Shown in pieces: positions 7,204 to 14,340 of a DNA stretch of 64,000 nt. Numbering within the stretch: the first letter of the stretch is position 1; every line of letters starts with the position of its first letter. Both the position numbers and the translations under genes were made by a program. Source of the DNA: an uncultured Brachyspira sp. (GTDB lineage: Bacteria; Spirochaetota; Brachyspiria; Brachyspirales; Brachyspiraceae). The stretch covers positions 1-64,000 of the forward strand of contig NZ_CALXYQ010000003.1 of NCBI RefSeq assembly GCF_944393015.1, written 5' to 3'. The notes under the pieces were generated by a model, which did no database searches, was not told the DNA's origin, and saw nothing but the letters and a program-made list of their open reading frames with translations.

Positions 7204-8382
7204 ATGGATGAAGAAATAGAATTAGTAAAAAAAGCATTTAATATTAATAATACAGATGGTAAATATACTTTTTTTTATGATGAAAGTGGAAATTGCAGAA
7301 AATTTATACTAAAAAAAGATAAATTCAATGTTGATTATTTTAACTGCTTTGTATTATCTGGTGTTATGTTTATAGATTATAATGATATTGATATTAATAA
7401 TAAATTTGATGATTTATGTATTACTCTCAATAAACAAAAAAATCAAAAAGAACTTAAATCAAGTTTTATTATAAAAAAAGATTTTTTGACATTAATAAAA
7501 TCTGTAAAACTAAATTATATATTAAAGTTTATTAATGATAATAATTTATATTTACATTATAGTATTAGAAATAATTTATATTTATTTTTAGCAGATATAA
7601 TAGATGACTCATTTAATACTTATGAAGAAGAATATAAAGAATATAATGATATACTTTACGCAGACTATAGTAGAGAATTAAAATCACTATTATATATGAT
7701 TGTAATAAGTAATATTGATGCATTTATAGATTTTTTTAATAGATTCAATTATCCAGATATAAACATTAATGATATATCTAATTTTGCAGATGAGTTAAGT
7801 TTCTTAGTAGAAGAAAATATATCTAATATAGATATTACATACTATTATGCTAAATATAATGATAATTGTATTTTGGAATTATGTTATAATACAATTATTA
7901 GATTACTTAAGTGTGTAAAAAAAACTGGAAATTTATTATATCTTACACATAATGAATATATTAAAGAAAATGGTGATCCATTTTATGAAATGTATTTAGA
8001 CAAAATACGTTTATATGAAAAATCAGTTCATATATTTGATAATGAAAAATATATAATTAAATATATTAATGATATATATCCAGATTACAAGAACAAATAC
8101 AACTTTAGTTTTGTTGATTCTATTAATAATCCAATGATTCAAATATCTGATATTATCTCTAATTTTATATATAAATTTACAGAGTTTACTAATAAAACAA
8201 ATATTTCAAAATTACCAGAAATTATAGATGAAATAAAAAATAATGATATAGCTTTAGAAAATATGAAAATATTTTCTAAACTTGTAAATAAATCTACGAC
8301 TTTTAGTAAAGGATTAATATATTATATATTTAGTGATTATGAAATATATAAATTTGAACAAATATTCCATTATTTTATTTAA
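7204..8382 (+). CDS. DUF3800 family protein, RNase H-like
   Basis: The ATG at 7204 has GGAG eight bases upstream and gives 392 residues; the open frame extends upstream into the previous gene but without signals. The N-terminus has FFYDESGN (23-30) and the C-terminal part has NPMIQISDIISNFIYKF, matching the paired DESG and QxxD motifs of DUF3800, which is thought to have an RNase H-like fold. The middle is Asn/Ile-rich and helical. It is the last gene of the TcmP cassette and is followed by the second hairpin at 8403. DUF3800 genes are frequent in mobile and defence-rich regions; a nuclease role is inferred. Confidence 0.7.
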   Translation: MDEEIELVKKAFNINNTDGKYTFFYDESGNCRKFILKKDKFNVDYFNCFVLSGVMFIDYNDIDINNKFDDLCITLNKQKNQKELKSSFIIKKDFLTLIKSVKLNYILKFINDNNLYLHYSIRNNLYLFLADIIDDSFNTYEEEYKEYNDILYADYSRELKSLLYMIVISNIDAFIDFFNRFNYPDININDISNFADELSFLVEENISNIDITYYYAKYNDNCILELCYNTIIRLLKCVKKTGNLLYLTHNEYIKENGDPFYEMYLDKIRLYEKSVHIFDNEKYIIKYINDIYPDYKNKYNFSFVDSINNPMIQISDIISNFIYKFTEFTNKTNISKLPEIIDEIKNNDIALENMKIFSKLVNKSTTFSKGLIYYIFSDYEIYKFEQIFHYFI

Positions 8383-8402
8383 TTAATATAAAAATATAAA
8401 TA

Positions 8403-8428
8403 GTTGCGATAATATAAATTATCACAAC
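8403..8428. promoter_or_regulatory. Hairpin at the right edge of the TcmP cassette, near copy of 5312-5335
   Basis: GTTGCGATAA and TTATCACAAC pair with one mismatch around TATAAA. The left arm is identical to the hairpin before tcmP. It lies between the convergent ends of the DUF3800 gene and a small minus-strand gene. Confidence 0.5.
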
Positions 8429-8432
8429 AATA

Positions 8433-8561
8433 TTAATTACTATATTCTAAAATAAGTTTTTTAATATACTTACGTACACTCATATTATTTTCTTTAGCTA
8501 ATCTTTTTAATAGCTTATATTCTTTATATTTGGATCTGCAAACTATTAATTTTTTTTTCAT
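8433..8561 (-). CDS. 42-residue ribbon-helix-helix-like protein coupled to integrase
   Basis: The product begins MKKKLIVCRSKYKEYKLLKR and ends with SVRKYIKKLILEYSN. The pattern (short basic strand, helix, NNMSVRKYI turn, helix) resembles a ribbon-helix-helix DNA-binding domain. Its ATG overlaps the integrase stop as TAATG, and a perfect GGAGGT lies inside the last integrase codons, so translation is very likely coupled. A small basic protein tied to integrase could be an excisionase or recombination regulator; that is inferred from position. Confidence 0.55.
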   Translation of the reverse strand: MKKKLIVCRSKYKEYKLLKRLAKENNMSVRKYIKKLILEYSN

Positions 8562-9490
8562 TATTCTACCTCCAAACTTTTTAAGTATATTCCTGTTATA
8601 GCTATACTACTATGATTTAATGCCTGTCTAATAAGTTCTATATCTTTAGTTTGTTTATATAAAGTAACAGCAAAATAATGCCTTACATCATGTATAGAGT
8701 AGGCGGCTTTTATTTTACCTTGATTATATAAACGCTTTGAACTTCTATAAAATATGTTCCTTATTACTTCAGAGCTTTTATTTTTGAAAGGATTATTAAA
8801 AGAAAGATTATTCTGTTTTAATAATTTAATAACTTTTTCAGTAACTTTCCAGCTTATTTCTTTGCCTTTTGAATATGAATAATATTTGTTATTTCTTATT
8901 TCTAGTTTAGGTAAAGCACCAACACGCACACCGCATTCCATTATAAAAATGATGGCCACTTTTATAAGCGGATCTGATATATCTTTAATTATTAATTCAA
9001 TTTCTTTTTTAGTTGGCACTTCCAAACGTTTCTTATTTTTTACAGGCGGACGAGTTTTTGTACCTCGAAAAGGATTTTTCATAAATGGATATCTTCTTTC
9101 TAAAAATGAAAAGAAAGAAGAGCAGGAAGAAACTAATGCACGTATACTTAAATTAGAAAGCTCGCTTGAATTAACTTCTGTTATAAAATCATCAGCTTCT
9201 CTTGCTTTAATAAATAAAATATTTTTATTATTCATTTTGCAGTATTCCTCTAATTTATTAAGTCCGTTTTTATACTGTCTTTTTGTGTGATTGCTTTTTG
9301 TTTTTGAACATTGCTTAAAAAAGTTTTCTTTTTCTGTTTCATAATCTATCTGTTTAATAAGCTGCTCTTCTTTCATATAGTCAAGTATATTCAAGTAGTT
9401 AGCTTGCTTTACTAAAATCGCAGCCTGCTGTTCAGTTATTATATTATTATTGCCTTGTAATATTAATTCTTTATTTTTTTTATAAGCCAT
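8561..9490 (-). CDS. int: Phage integrase, tyrosine recombinase
   Basis: A 309-residue XerC/D-like recombinase. All catalytic positions are visible: Arg189 in MECGVRVGALP, Lys208 or Lys210 in YSKGKEISW, His267 and Arg270 in SIHDVRHYF, His293 in LNHSSIAITG, and Tyr302 in GIYLKS. The N-terminal part (about 50-135) fits the SAM-like core-binding domain. The extra N-terminal 45 residues are Gln/Asn-rich and could bind arm sites. The gene sits inside the island, not at its edge. Its upstream region, including a hairpin with arms TAAAGACT and AGTCTTTA, is duplicated at 10209-10306. AAAGG precedes the ATG. Confidence 0.9.
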   Translation of the reverse strand: MAYKKNKELILQGNNNIITEQQAAILVKQANYLNILDYMKEEQLIKQIDYETEKENFFKQCSKTKSNHTKRQYKNGLNKLEEYCKMNNKNILFIKAREADDFITEVNSSELSNLSIRALVSSCSSFFSFLERRYPFMKNPFRGTKTRPPVKNKKRLEVPTKKEIELIIKDISDPLIKVAIIFIMECGVRVGALPKLEIRNNKYYSYSKGKEISWKVTEKVIKLLKQNNLSFNNPFKNKSSEVIRNIFYRSSKRLYNQGKIKAAYSIHDVRHYFAVTLYKQTKDIELIRQALNHSSIAITGIYLKSLEVE

Positions 9491-9574
9491 ACTTATACCT
9501 TTTCATAAATTAAAGACTTATTACGATTTTTTTAGTCTTTATTTATATGAAAAGAATATAAACTTTTATAACTT
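9476..9574. repeat. Direct repeat copy 1 (integrase start and leader)
   Basis: About 98 bases covering the first integrase codons and the region upstream match 10209-10306 with only about four differences. Both contain the inverted repeat TAAAGACT...AGTCTTTA. Confidence 0.85.
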
Positions 9575-9592
9575 TTTAAATATACATAGCTA

Positions 9593-9766
9593 TTATTTAT
9601 TTTTGGAGTTTTTAATAATATCTTTTAATTTATTTTCACAATTTGAACATAAATAAAAATTACCTAATACCACGACATCTTTTTTGTATTCTCTATAAAT
9701 ATCTACATGAAGTAATCTATTTTTGTTTTCTTTTTTATTGCAATAACTGCATTCTAGTTTTTCCAT
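9593..9766 (-). CDS. 57-residue zinc-ribbon-like protein
   Basis: The protein has two CxxC knuckles, ECSYCNKK (5-12) and LCSNCENK (39-46), separated by 30 residues, the spacing of a small zinc ribbon. It starts MEKLECSYC and ends with a basic tail. It lies in the segment bounded by the two direct repeats, so it may have arrived with the rearrangement. Function unknown. Confidence 0.5.
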   Translation of the reverse strand: MEKLECSYCNKKENKNRLLHVDIYREYKKDVVVLGNFYLCSNCENKLKDIIKNSKNK

Positions 9767-9775
9767 AAATCAATC

Positions 9776-10069
9776 TTATTTATTTTTTATATTATTAATC
9801 AATAATCTAAAATATGATTCTAAAATTTCTAATTTAGATAAACATATCATTTTTAAATAATTACATATCACTTGATTTTTAGTTTTAGCTTTCTTATTTA
9901 TTTTATATATGGTTAATAAATAATTATTATAACTAATTATTTTTGTTTTTTTATAATATAAATATATAATATAATTTCCATTTCTTTTTATATAAGTAAA
10001 ATTTAATTCTTGCTGTTCATCTTTATGAAATATATTTTTTATGTTATTTTCTAGTGAGTCTATATTCAA
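9776..10069 (-). CDS. Hypothetical phage protein (TTG start)
   Basis: A 97-residue basic, Ile/Asn/Lys-rich protein with no family recognised. The only usable start is TTG at 10069, with AGGA about ten bases upstream; an overlapping ATG is out of frame. It contains a Tyr-rich strand region (YIIYLYYKKTKIISYNNY) and ends in a basic tail. It lies between the direct repeats, next to the decayed ssb-region copy. Confidence 0.4.
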   Translation of the reverse strand: MNIDSLENNIKNIFHKDEQQELNFTYIKRNGNYIIYLYYKKTKIISYNNYLLTIYKINKKAKTKNQVICNYLKMICLSKLEILESYFRLLINNIKNK

Positions 10070-10079
10070 AATACCATTC

Positions 10080-10222
10080 CTATATCTTTATTATTTCCAT
10101 ATAATTTTTATATGATTGTAAGCTGTCAATTAATTTAGTGATATTCATTAAAAAGGCACCTCCTCATCATATCCCTGATTATTATTTTGTGCTATTAATT
10201 TATTATTGTTTTTATAAGCCAT
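10080..10222 (-). pseudogene. Decayed partial copy of the ssb tail and the gene after it
   Basis: From 10222 to 10148 a 24-residue frame starts MAYKNNNKL, like the integrase N-terminus (MAYKKNKEL), and ends GYDEEVPF, the acidic tip typical of SSB. It runs into a truncated gene (10148-10080) beginning MNITKLIDSLQSYKN, matching MNITKLIDTLQSYKN of the intact gene at 10825, but stopping after 22 residues. Both pairs share the same TAATGA junction. This is a scar of recombination between two related phage segments. Confidence 0.7.
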
Positions 10223-10306
10223 GTTTATACCTTTCCATAAATTAAAGACTTATTACAATTTTTTTAGTCTTTATTTATATGAAAAGAATATAAACTTTTA
10301 TAACTT
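10209..10306. repeat. Direct repeat copy 2
   Basis: Near-identical to 9476-9574. Here the integrase-like start is joined to an SSB-like tail instead of the integrase body. Confidence 0.85.
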
Positions 10307-10586
10307 ATATAGAATATGTATAATTAATATTATCCTTTTCTTTTTCTCCTTTTATTAAATTAACAGATTCATTAAAATCCATATCTAAAATTGATAAATA
10401 AACAGCATCAGATACACATCTCTTTTTATAAATATCAATAATCTGTTTTGGATTATTAAAATATTTATTATTAATACAAACTTCCTTAACTCCTAAAGTT
10501 TCTAATTCTATTAATAAATCTAGTAAAACATCTATATCTGATAAATCTCTATCAGTATTATATGAATTAATAATGTACTCTATCAT
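10305..10586 (-). CDS. Hypothetical small phage protein, paralogue of the next gene
   Basis: A 93-residue acidic protein of unknown function. Its central part (DLLIELETLGVKEVCINNKYF, then PKQIIDIY) resembles LIDTLQSYKNKGCDRVLISNDHF in the 75-residue product of 10598-10825, so the two are probably old duplicates. It follows that gene on the minus strand by 12 bases. Confidence 0.5.
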   Translation of the reverse strand: MIEYIINSYNTDRDLSDIDVLLDLLIELETLGVKEVCINNKYFNNPKQIIDIYKKRCVSDAVYLSILDMDFNESVNLIKGEKEKDNINYTYSI

Positions 10587-10597
10587 AAATATTTTTC

Positions 10598-10825
10598 CTA
10601 TATTTTTATTGTTTCATCATTATCTTTATATATTTTTGCAGTCTTTATAGCATCGCATATATAAACCTCATCTATTATCAAATTAATCTGCTTTGAATTA
10701 TTTGTGTCCAATTCAATTTTTTGTACATATTGACTTGAACTAAAATGATCATTTGATATTAAAACCCTATCACATCCTTTGTTTTTATATGATTGTAAAG
10801 TATCAATTAACTTAGTAATATTCAT
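10598..10825 (-). CDS. Hypothetical small phage protein downstream of ssb
   Basis: A 75-residue protein beginning MNITKLIDTLQSYKNKGCDR. Its ATG overlaps the ssb stop (TAATGA), so translation is coupled to ssb. A truncated second copy with the same junction lies at 10148-10080. It ends with a TAG stop. No family recognised; the tight link to ssb suggests a DNA-metabolism accessory. Confidence 0.55.
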   Translation of the reverse strand: MNITKLIDTLQSYKNKGCDRVLISNDHFSSSQYVQKIELDTNNSKQINLIIDEVYICDAIKTAKIYKDNDETIKI

Positions 10826-11211
10826 TAAAACGGTACCTCTTCCTCATCTTCCTGACAATTATTTTCTGCTGTATTATTAGAATCTTTTTTATCAGCAAGC
10901 ATCTGCATTGACTGCATAATTATTCTCACTTTAGATCTGGCAGTATTTGTATTTTTATCCTGCCATCTTTCCTGCCTTAAAGTACCCATTATAGCAACTC
11001 GCTTCCCTTTTGTAAGATATTTATTTGCTGTTTCTGCTAATTTTCCAAAAGCTAATATATCAAAATAATTTACTTCTGCAGTATTTTTTGTACTTACATA
11101 ATAATTATTAGCTATACTAAACTCAGCAATTTCCATACCGCTTTGTGTATATTTCCTCTACGGGTCAGAAGTGAGTCTTCCTATTAATGTTACATTATTA
11201 AAATCTGCCAT
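10825..11211 (-). pseudogene. ssb: Phage single-stranded DNA-binding protein, interrupted by an in-frame TAG
   Basis: Reading from the ATG at 11211, which has an excellent GGAG site, gives MADFNNVTLIGRLTSDP, then TAG at 11160-11158, then RKYTQSGMEIAEFSIAN and the rest of a normal OB-fold SSB ending DEEEVPF. Full length would be 128 residues. The stop replaces the residue after DP, where SSBs usually have Glu or Val, so one GAG-to-TAG change explains it. The open part from an internal ATG (11136) lacks the first strands of the fold and has no good ribosome site. Either the gene is dead, or the stop is suppressed, or this is a sequencing error. Confidence 0.8.
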
Positions 11212-11219
11212 AATAACTC

Positions 11220-11384
11220 CTAACTCAATTTTTCTGCTATTAAAAAAAGCATACCGATTATGTCCGATAAAAAGAAACAAAGTAAATAAAATGCTTTTCC
11301 AATAGGATTTTTATTTACTATGCTGATAATTAAAAATATAAATCCTAATATATTCCAAGCTATGAAGAAAAAGTCATACATCAT
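11220..11384 (-). CDS. 54-residue small membrane protein upstream of ssb
   Basis: The protein starts MMYDFFFIAWNILGFIFL and has two hydrophobic segments (5-20 and about 31-50) joined by a short polar stretch NKNPIGK. The ATG overlaps the stop of the gene before it (ATGA), and its own stop TAG lies in the ssb ribosome site, so it is embedded in the operon. Function unknown; holin-like size but wrong context. Confidence 0.5.
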   Translation of the reverse strand: MMYDFFFIAWNILGFIFLIISIVNKNPIGKAFYLLCFFLSDIIGMLFLIAEKLS

Positions 11385-11620
11385 TTATATATCTCTGTCT
11401 CACTATAAAAATTTTTATATGCTAATTTTCTAGGGAGTTTTGAAACTCTCTTGAATAATAAGCATTGATATTTTTTACCAACTTTTATGAATATTTTTAA
11501 TCTTGCCATAATATCTGATTCCTTTTTATAACTTATCTTTTTATGCCAATCATATCTAACACGCCTTTTTATTCGTTTATAAATAGCTTTATATTTATTA
11601 GCTTTATTTTTTAAAGTCAT
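11381..11620 (-). CDS. Hypothetical basic protein
   Basis: A 79-residue protein strongly rich in Lys and Arg (YKRIKRRVRYDWHKK near residue 15), consistent with nucleic-acid binding. It overlaps both neighbours by four bases (ATGA), placing it inside the tightly packed early operon. No family recognised. Confidence 0.45.
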   Translation of the reverse strand: MTLKNKANKYKAIYKRIKRRVRYDWHKKISYKKESDIMARLKIFIKVGKKYQCLLFKRVSKLPRKLAYKNFYSETEIYK

Positions 11621-11847
11621 ATACCTTTCTCCTCATTTAATATATTTTCTACTGCCTGCATATAAAAACCTAAACTATGATAACACTCCAATCTTTCACT
11701 ATTAATAGTTACAAACAGTTCATTTTTCTTTACTTTGTTATAGCTTATATCAATATTTTCATATTGATGCTTTAACACTCCTAAAATGTCATTCATTCTT
11801 CTAAACTCATAATTTACATCATTATAATTAATAATCGCTTTAATCAT
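11617..11847 (-). CDS. Hypothetical small phage protein
   Basis: A 76-residue protein beginning MIKAIINYNDVNYEF, mixed alpha/beta in appearance. It overlaps the next gene by four bases. No motif recognised. Confidence 0.45.
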   Translation of the reverse strand: MIKAIINYNDVNYEFRRMNDILGVLKHQYENIDISYNKVKKNELFVTINSERLECYHSLGFYMQAVENILNEEKGI

Positions 11848-11862
11848 CTATTTTTATCTCTT

Positions 11863-12147
11863 TTATTTACTTTTTGCAGCATTTTTTAGATAATATAAAA
11901 CTTCATTTAAACAATTGCTTGAATATAATTTTTTACTTCCTTTGCTATATAAAATAAATCTTTTTGTTTTCTTTTCATATATCAAACAAAAATCTCTGCT
12001 TTTACCATTGGCATAAAAGTTTTTTATAGAGAAATAAAAAGATACAGACTGTTCTTTTATATTCTCCATCACAACTATATCTTTTTCATAAGTGAAAAAT
12101 AATCTAGTGAATATTTGTGATATTATTCTTTTTTCTTTATTCTTCAT
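11863..12147 (-). CDS. Hypothetical small phage protein
   Basis: A 94-residue Lys/Phe/Tyr-rich protein. It overlaps the end of the zinc-ribbon gene upstream by 11 bases. It shows alternating strand-like segments (SVSFYFSIKNFY, RDFCLIYEKKTKRFILY). No family recognised. Confidence 0.45.
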   Translation of the reverse strand: MKNKEKRIISQIFTRLFFTYEKDIVVMENIKEQSVSFYFSIKNFYANGKSRDFCLIYEKKTKRFILYSKGSKKLYSSNCLNEVLYYLKNAAKSK

Positions 12148-12343
12148 TATCTTCCTCTTCTAAATCAATAATTATTGGAATACCTCTGAAGAATGCTTTA
12201 CTTAGACATTTTCTGCATATATTTTTTAAAACTTTTCTATATCTAGTTTTGCATTTTTTATCTTTAACTTTCATTGTAATTTTACATGGAATTAAAGCAT
12301 TATCAGTTTCCTTTTTTCTTAATCCACATATACAGCAAATCAT
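12137..12343 (-). CDS. Small zinc-finger-like phage protein
   Basis: A 68-residue protein with MICCICGLRKKE at the start and NICRKCLSKAF (42-52), two CxxC pairs that could bind zinc, and an acidic tail LEEEDNEE. The layout resembles small phage zinc ribbons. It overlaps genes on both sides, so it is translated within the operon. Function unknown. Confidence 0.5.
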   Translation of the reverse strand: MICCICGLRKKETDNALIPCKITMKVKDKKCKTRYRKVLKNICRKCLSKAFFRGIPIIIDLEEEDNEE

Positions 12344-12570
12344 TTTTTATTCCTTTTATTCTTTTTCATATATTTATACAAAGTTTCTTTATTATCTTTA
12401 ACTTTATATAATATATCCAAAACAACATCTTCAGGTTTTTTCTTACTTTTTATAGCAGTTTGATATATAAGCGTTGTATATCCTATTAAAATATTCTCAT
12501 AACTGCCTTTGATTTTTATAATGCTTTGATTTTCTTTTGTATTATCAAATATTATAATAGTATCTTTCAT
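12340..12570 (-). CDS. Hypothetical small phage protein
   Basis: A 76-residue protein: strand-like N-terminus (DTIIIFDN, SIIKIKG), a central helix and a basic tail KYMKKNKRNKK. It overlaps the zinc-finger-like gene by four bases. No family recognised. Confidence 0.45.
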   Translation of the reverse strand: MKDTIIIFDNTKENQSIIKIKGSYENILIGYTTLIYQTAIKSKKKPEDVVLDILYKVKDNKETLYKYMKKNKRNKK

Positions 12571-12579
12571 TTATAAATC

Positions 12580-13389
12580 TCAATCATCAAAAAGCATTTT
12601 ATTACCGTCTTCATCTACCTTATCACCATCTGCATCAAAATCCCAATTATTTATATTATCAGTATCTACACTTAATGGATCTTCATCTATTTTATAATCA
12701 GAATGTTCTTCATCTTCTCCAAAAGATATTATCTCATTGTTTTCTTTTAATGTTTCTTCAAAAGATTTATTTTTTCTTTTATTAATTTCTTCTTGTATAT
12801 CTAATTTATACCTCTCAAGCATTGTAACTTTTTGCAGTTCTTTCAATTCTTCAAGAGTTAGTTCTGATAGTCTTCTGCCTTGTGTTATTTTATTTTCAAG
12901 TTCTCTGCTTTTTCCAGCCTTTCTGCCTTGTAAAATATGTTTGGCAGTTTCATTGTAATTATTATCTATCTTTTTTATTTCACTCTCTAATAAAGATATT
13001 TGTTCTAAAGCCTCATCACTTAAAATAGTATACTGTTCACCTTTTGATATTTCTTTTATTTGTTCTTTTAATTTTTCTATATTTGTATCATCAAGATATT
13101 CACCTCGTTTTTTTAATTCTTCAATAATTTTATTTCTATATCCTTCTGGTAAATTATAATCCGAGAGATATTTTTTTAATGAAATAGTATTTATTAGAAT
13201 CCATATAGTTCCTTCATACTCTCCAACAGGACATATAGAAAAATCAATATTTTCTTTTGTTTCTTTTTTACTAACTTTTGATATAAATCTCTGTATAGCA
13301 TTCATAACTGTATTGGCTTCTTCTTTATCATCAGATTTGAATGTTATACCAAAAAGTCCGTTATCTTCTATAAAGTTTAGCTCTCTCAT
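12580..13389 (-). CDS. Hypothetical coiled-coil phage protein
   Basis: A 269-residue protein. Residues 1-75 form a small alpha/beta part (LFGITFKSDD, GTIWILINTISL). Residues about 85-215 are charged and helical, rich in Glu and Lys with likely coiled coil (SEIKKIDNNYNE, LEELKELQKV). The C-terminal 50 residues are very acidic and end DEDGNKMLFDD. Acidic C-terminal tips are common on single-strand DNA-binding and recombination proteins, so a replication-recombination role is possible; no family was recognised. Confidence 0.5.
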   Translation of the reverse strand: MRELNFIEDNGLFGITFKSDDKEEANTVMNAIQRFISKVSKKETKENIDFSICPVGEYEGTIWILINTISLKKYLSDYNLPEGYRNKIIEELKKRGEYLDDTNIEKLKEQIKEISKGEQYTILSDEALEQISLLESEIKKIDNNYNETAKHILQGRKAGKSRELENKITQGRRLSELTLEELKELQKVTMLERYKLDIQEEINKRKNKSFEETLKENNEIISFGEDEEHSDYKIDEDPLSVDTDNINNWDFDADGDKVDEDGNKMLFDD

Positions 13390-13616
13390 TCTTTATTTCC
13401 TCTTTTATTTTCTAATTCTTCTTTTTTAATTATTGCTAGACCTATCATAGTTAAAAATATTTTTGCAGGCATATCTTCTTTTTTACTTACAAAGTCTATA
13501 AACTCTGATAATAAATATATAATGTCTTCACCATTGACATTATTTATATCAATTAATACTTTTCCTTCTGATGCATCTTTTTCTAAATATATATATTCTT
13601 TGTTTTCTTTTTCCAT
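13386..13616 (-). CDS. Hypothetical small phage protein
   Basis: A 76-residue acidic protein with a helical hydrophobic middle (IIYLLSEFIDFVSKK, KIFLTMIGLAII). It overlaps the next gene by four bases. No family recognised. Confidence 0.45.
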   Translation of the reverse strand: MEKENKEYIYLEKDASEGKVLIDINNVNGEDIIYLLSEFIDFVSKKEDMPAKIFLTMIGLAIIKKEELENKRGNKE

Positions 13617-13628
13617 GATTTACTCCTT

Positions 13629-13910
13629 TTAATAATCTTTATAATCTTTCTTTTTATTTCCAAAAGCTCCATCTTCTTTTGCTGTTTTTCTGCTATGGCA
13701 TCTTTTACACAATGCCTGTAAATTATTTTTATCATAAAATAATGGATCATCTTCGCTTTCTACACGCTTTATATGGTCTACATGTTCAGCAAAGTTATGG
13801 CACTCAGCAAAGTTTTTACAAAGCGGATTTTTATTTAAAAAACTTTCTCTCAATGCACGCCATTTTTTACTTTTATATCTTTTATATGCTTTTTCATTAC
13901 TTCTCATCAT
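13629..13910 (-). CDS. HNH endonuclease
   Basis: A 93-residue HNH nuclease: HVDHIKRV (43-50) gives the first His and metal-binding residues, NNLQALCKRCHSRKT (62-76) gives the Asn and the final His with a CxxC zinc pair, and Cys31/Cys37 complete the zinc site. In HK97-type phages such a nuclease usually sits directly before the small terminase and assists packaging cleavage; here it is 13 kb away on the other strand, which fits a rearranged genome. A short GTG-started frame with AGGAG overlaps its start and may be a leader. Confidence 0.85.
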   Translation of the reverse strand: MMRSNEKAYKRYKSKKWRALRESFLNKNPLCKNFAECHNFAEHVDHIKRVESEDDPLFYDKNNLQALCKRCHSRKTAKEDGAFGNKKKDYKDY

Positions 13911-14012
13911 TGTTATGTTCGCCTCGCTTTCTAATTCCCGAGCCTGTAAACAGTCTCGGCAGCTCGCTCACTACTCCTTTTTTATCTCCTGATTTTTGAA
14001 CATCTTATTTAC

Positions 14013-14037
14013 AAGTTATCAACATTGTTGACAACTT
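14013..14037. promoter_or_regulatory. Near-perfect 25-bp palindrome, candidate operator
   Basis: AAGTTATCAAC and GTTGACAACTT are inverted copies with one mismatch around ATT. It lies in the only sizeable gap of the early operon, before the HNH gene. The DNA-like symmetry and lack of T tract favour a repressor site over a terminator. Confidence 0.5.
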
Positions 14038-14049
14038 ATAAACATAGCA

Positions 14050-14328
14050 TTATTCATTACTAGCTATCTCATCTTCTATATCAGTTAACACTGATTCAAA
14101 ATCTTCATAACAGTATGGAGCCTGTCCATCTATACATATTTTAAATGCTCTATCTTCTAAATCTATATAGCAGTTGCATAAATCATTATTAATTTCTAAT
14201 CTGTTTCTTTTAATCTCCATATCATCTTTTAATACAGGATATTGTTCAGCTATTTGATTTGATATAACTTTTAAAATAACTATTTTTGTATTAATATAAT
14301 GCTGATGTAATTCTTCTAAATATGTCAT
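14050..14328 (-). CDS. Hypothetical small phage protein
   Basis: A 92-residue acidic protein, helical N-terminus then short strands (NDLCNCYIDLEDRAFKICID), ending DIEDEIASNE. AGGAG precedes the ATG. No family recognised. Confidence 0.45.
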   Translation of the reverse strand: MTYLEELHQHYINTKIVILKVISNQIAEQYPVLKDDMEIKRNRLEINNDLCNCYIDLEDRAFKICIDGQAPYCYEDFESVLTDIEDEIASNE

Positions 14329-14340
14329 TTTTTATCTCCT

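Noticed and set aside
8886-9290. 134-residue plus-strand frame opposite the integrase
   Set aside because: It is a shadow of the integrase gene, which has all catalytic residues on the minus strand.
10825-11211. Alternative genetic code with TAG as sense codon
   Set aside because: The neighbouring phage gene 10598-10825 and the small membrane protein gene at 11220 both end with TAG, and no suppressor tRNA is seen in the window; a point mutation is simpler.
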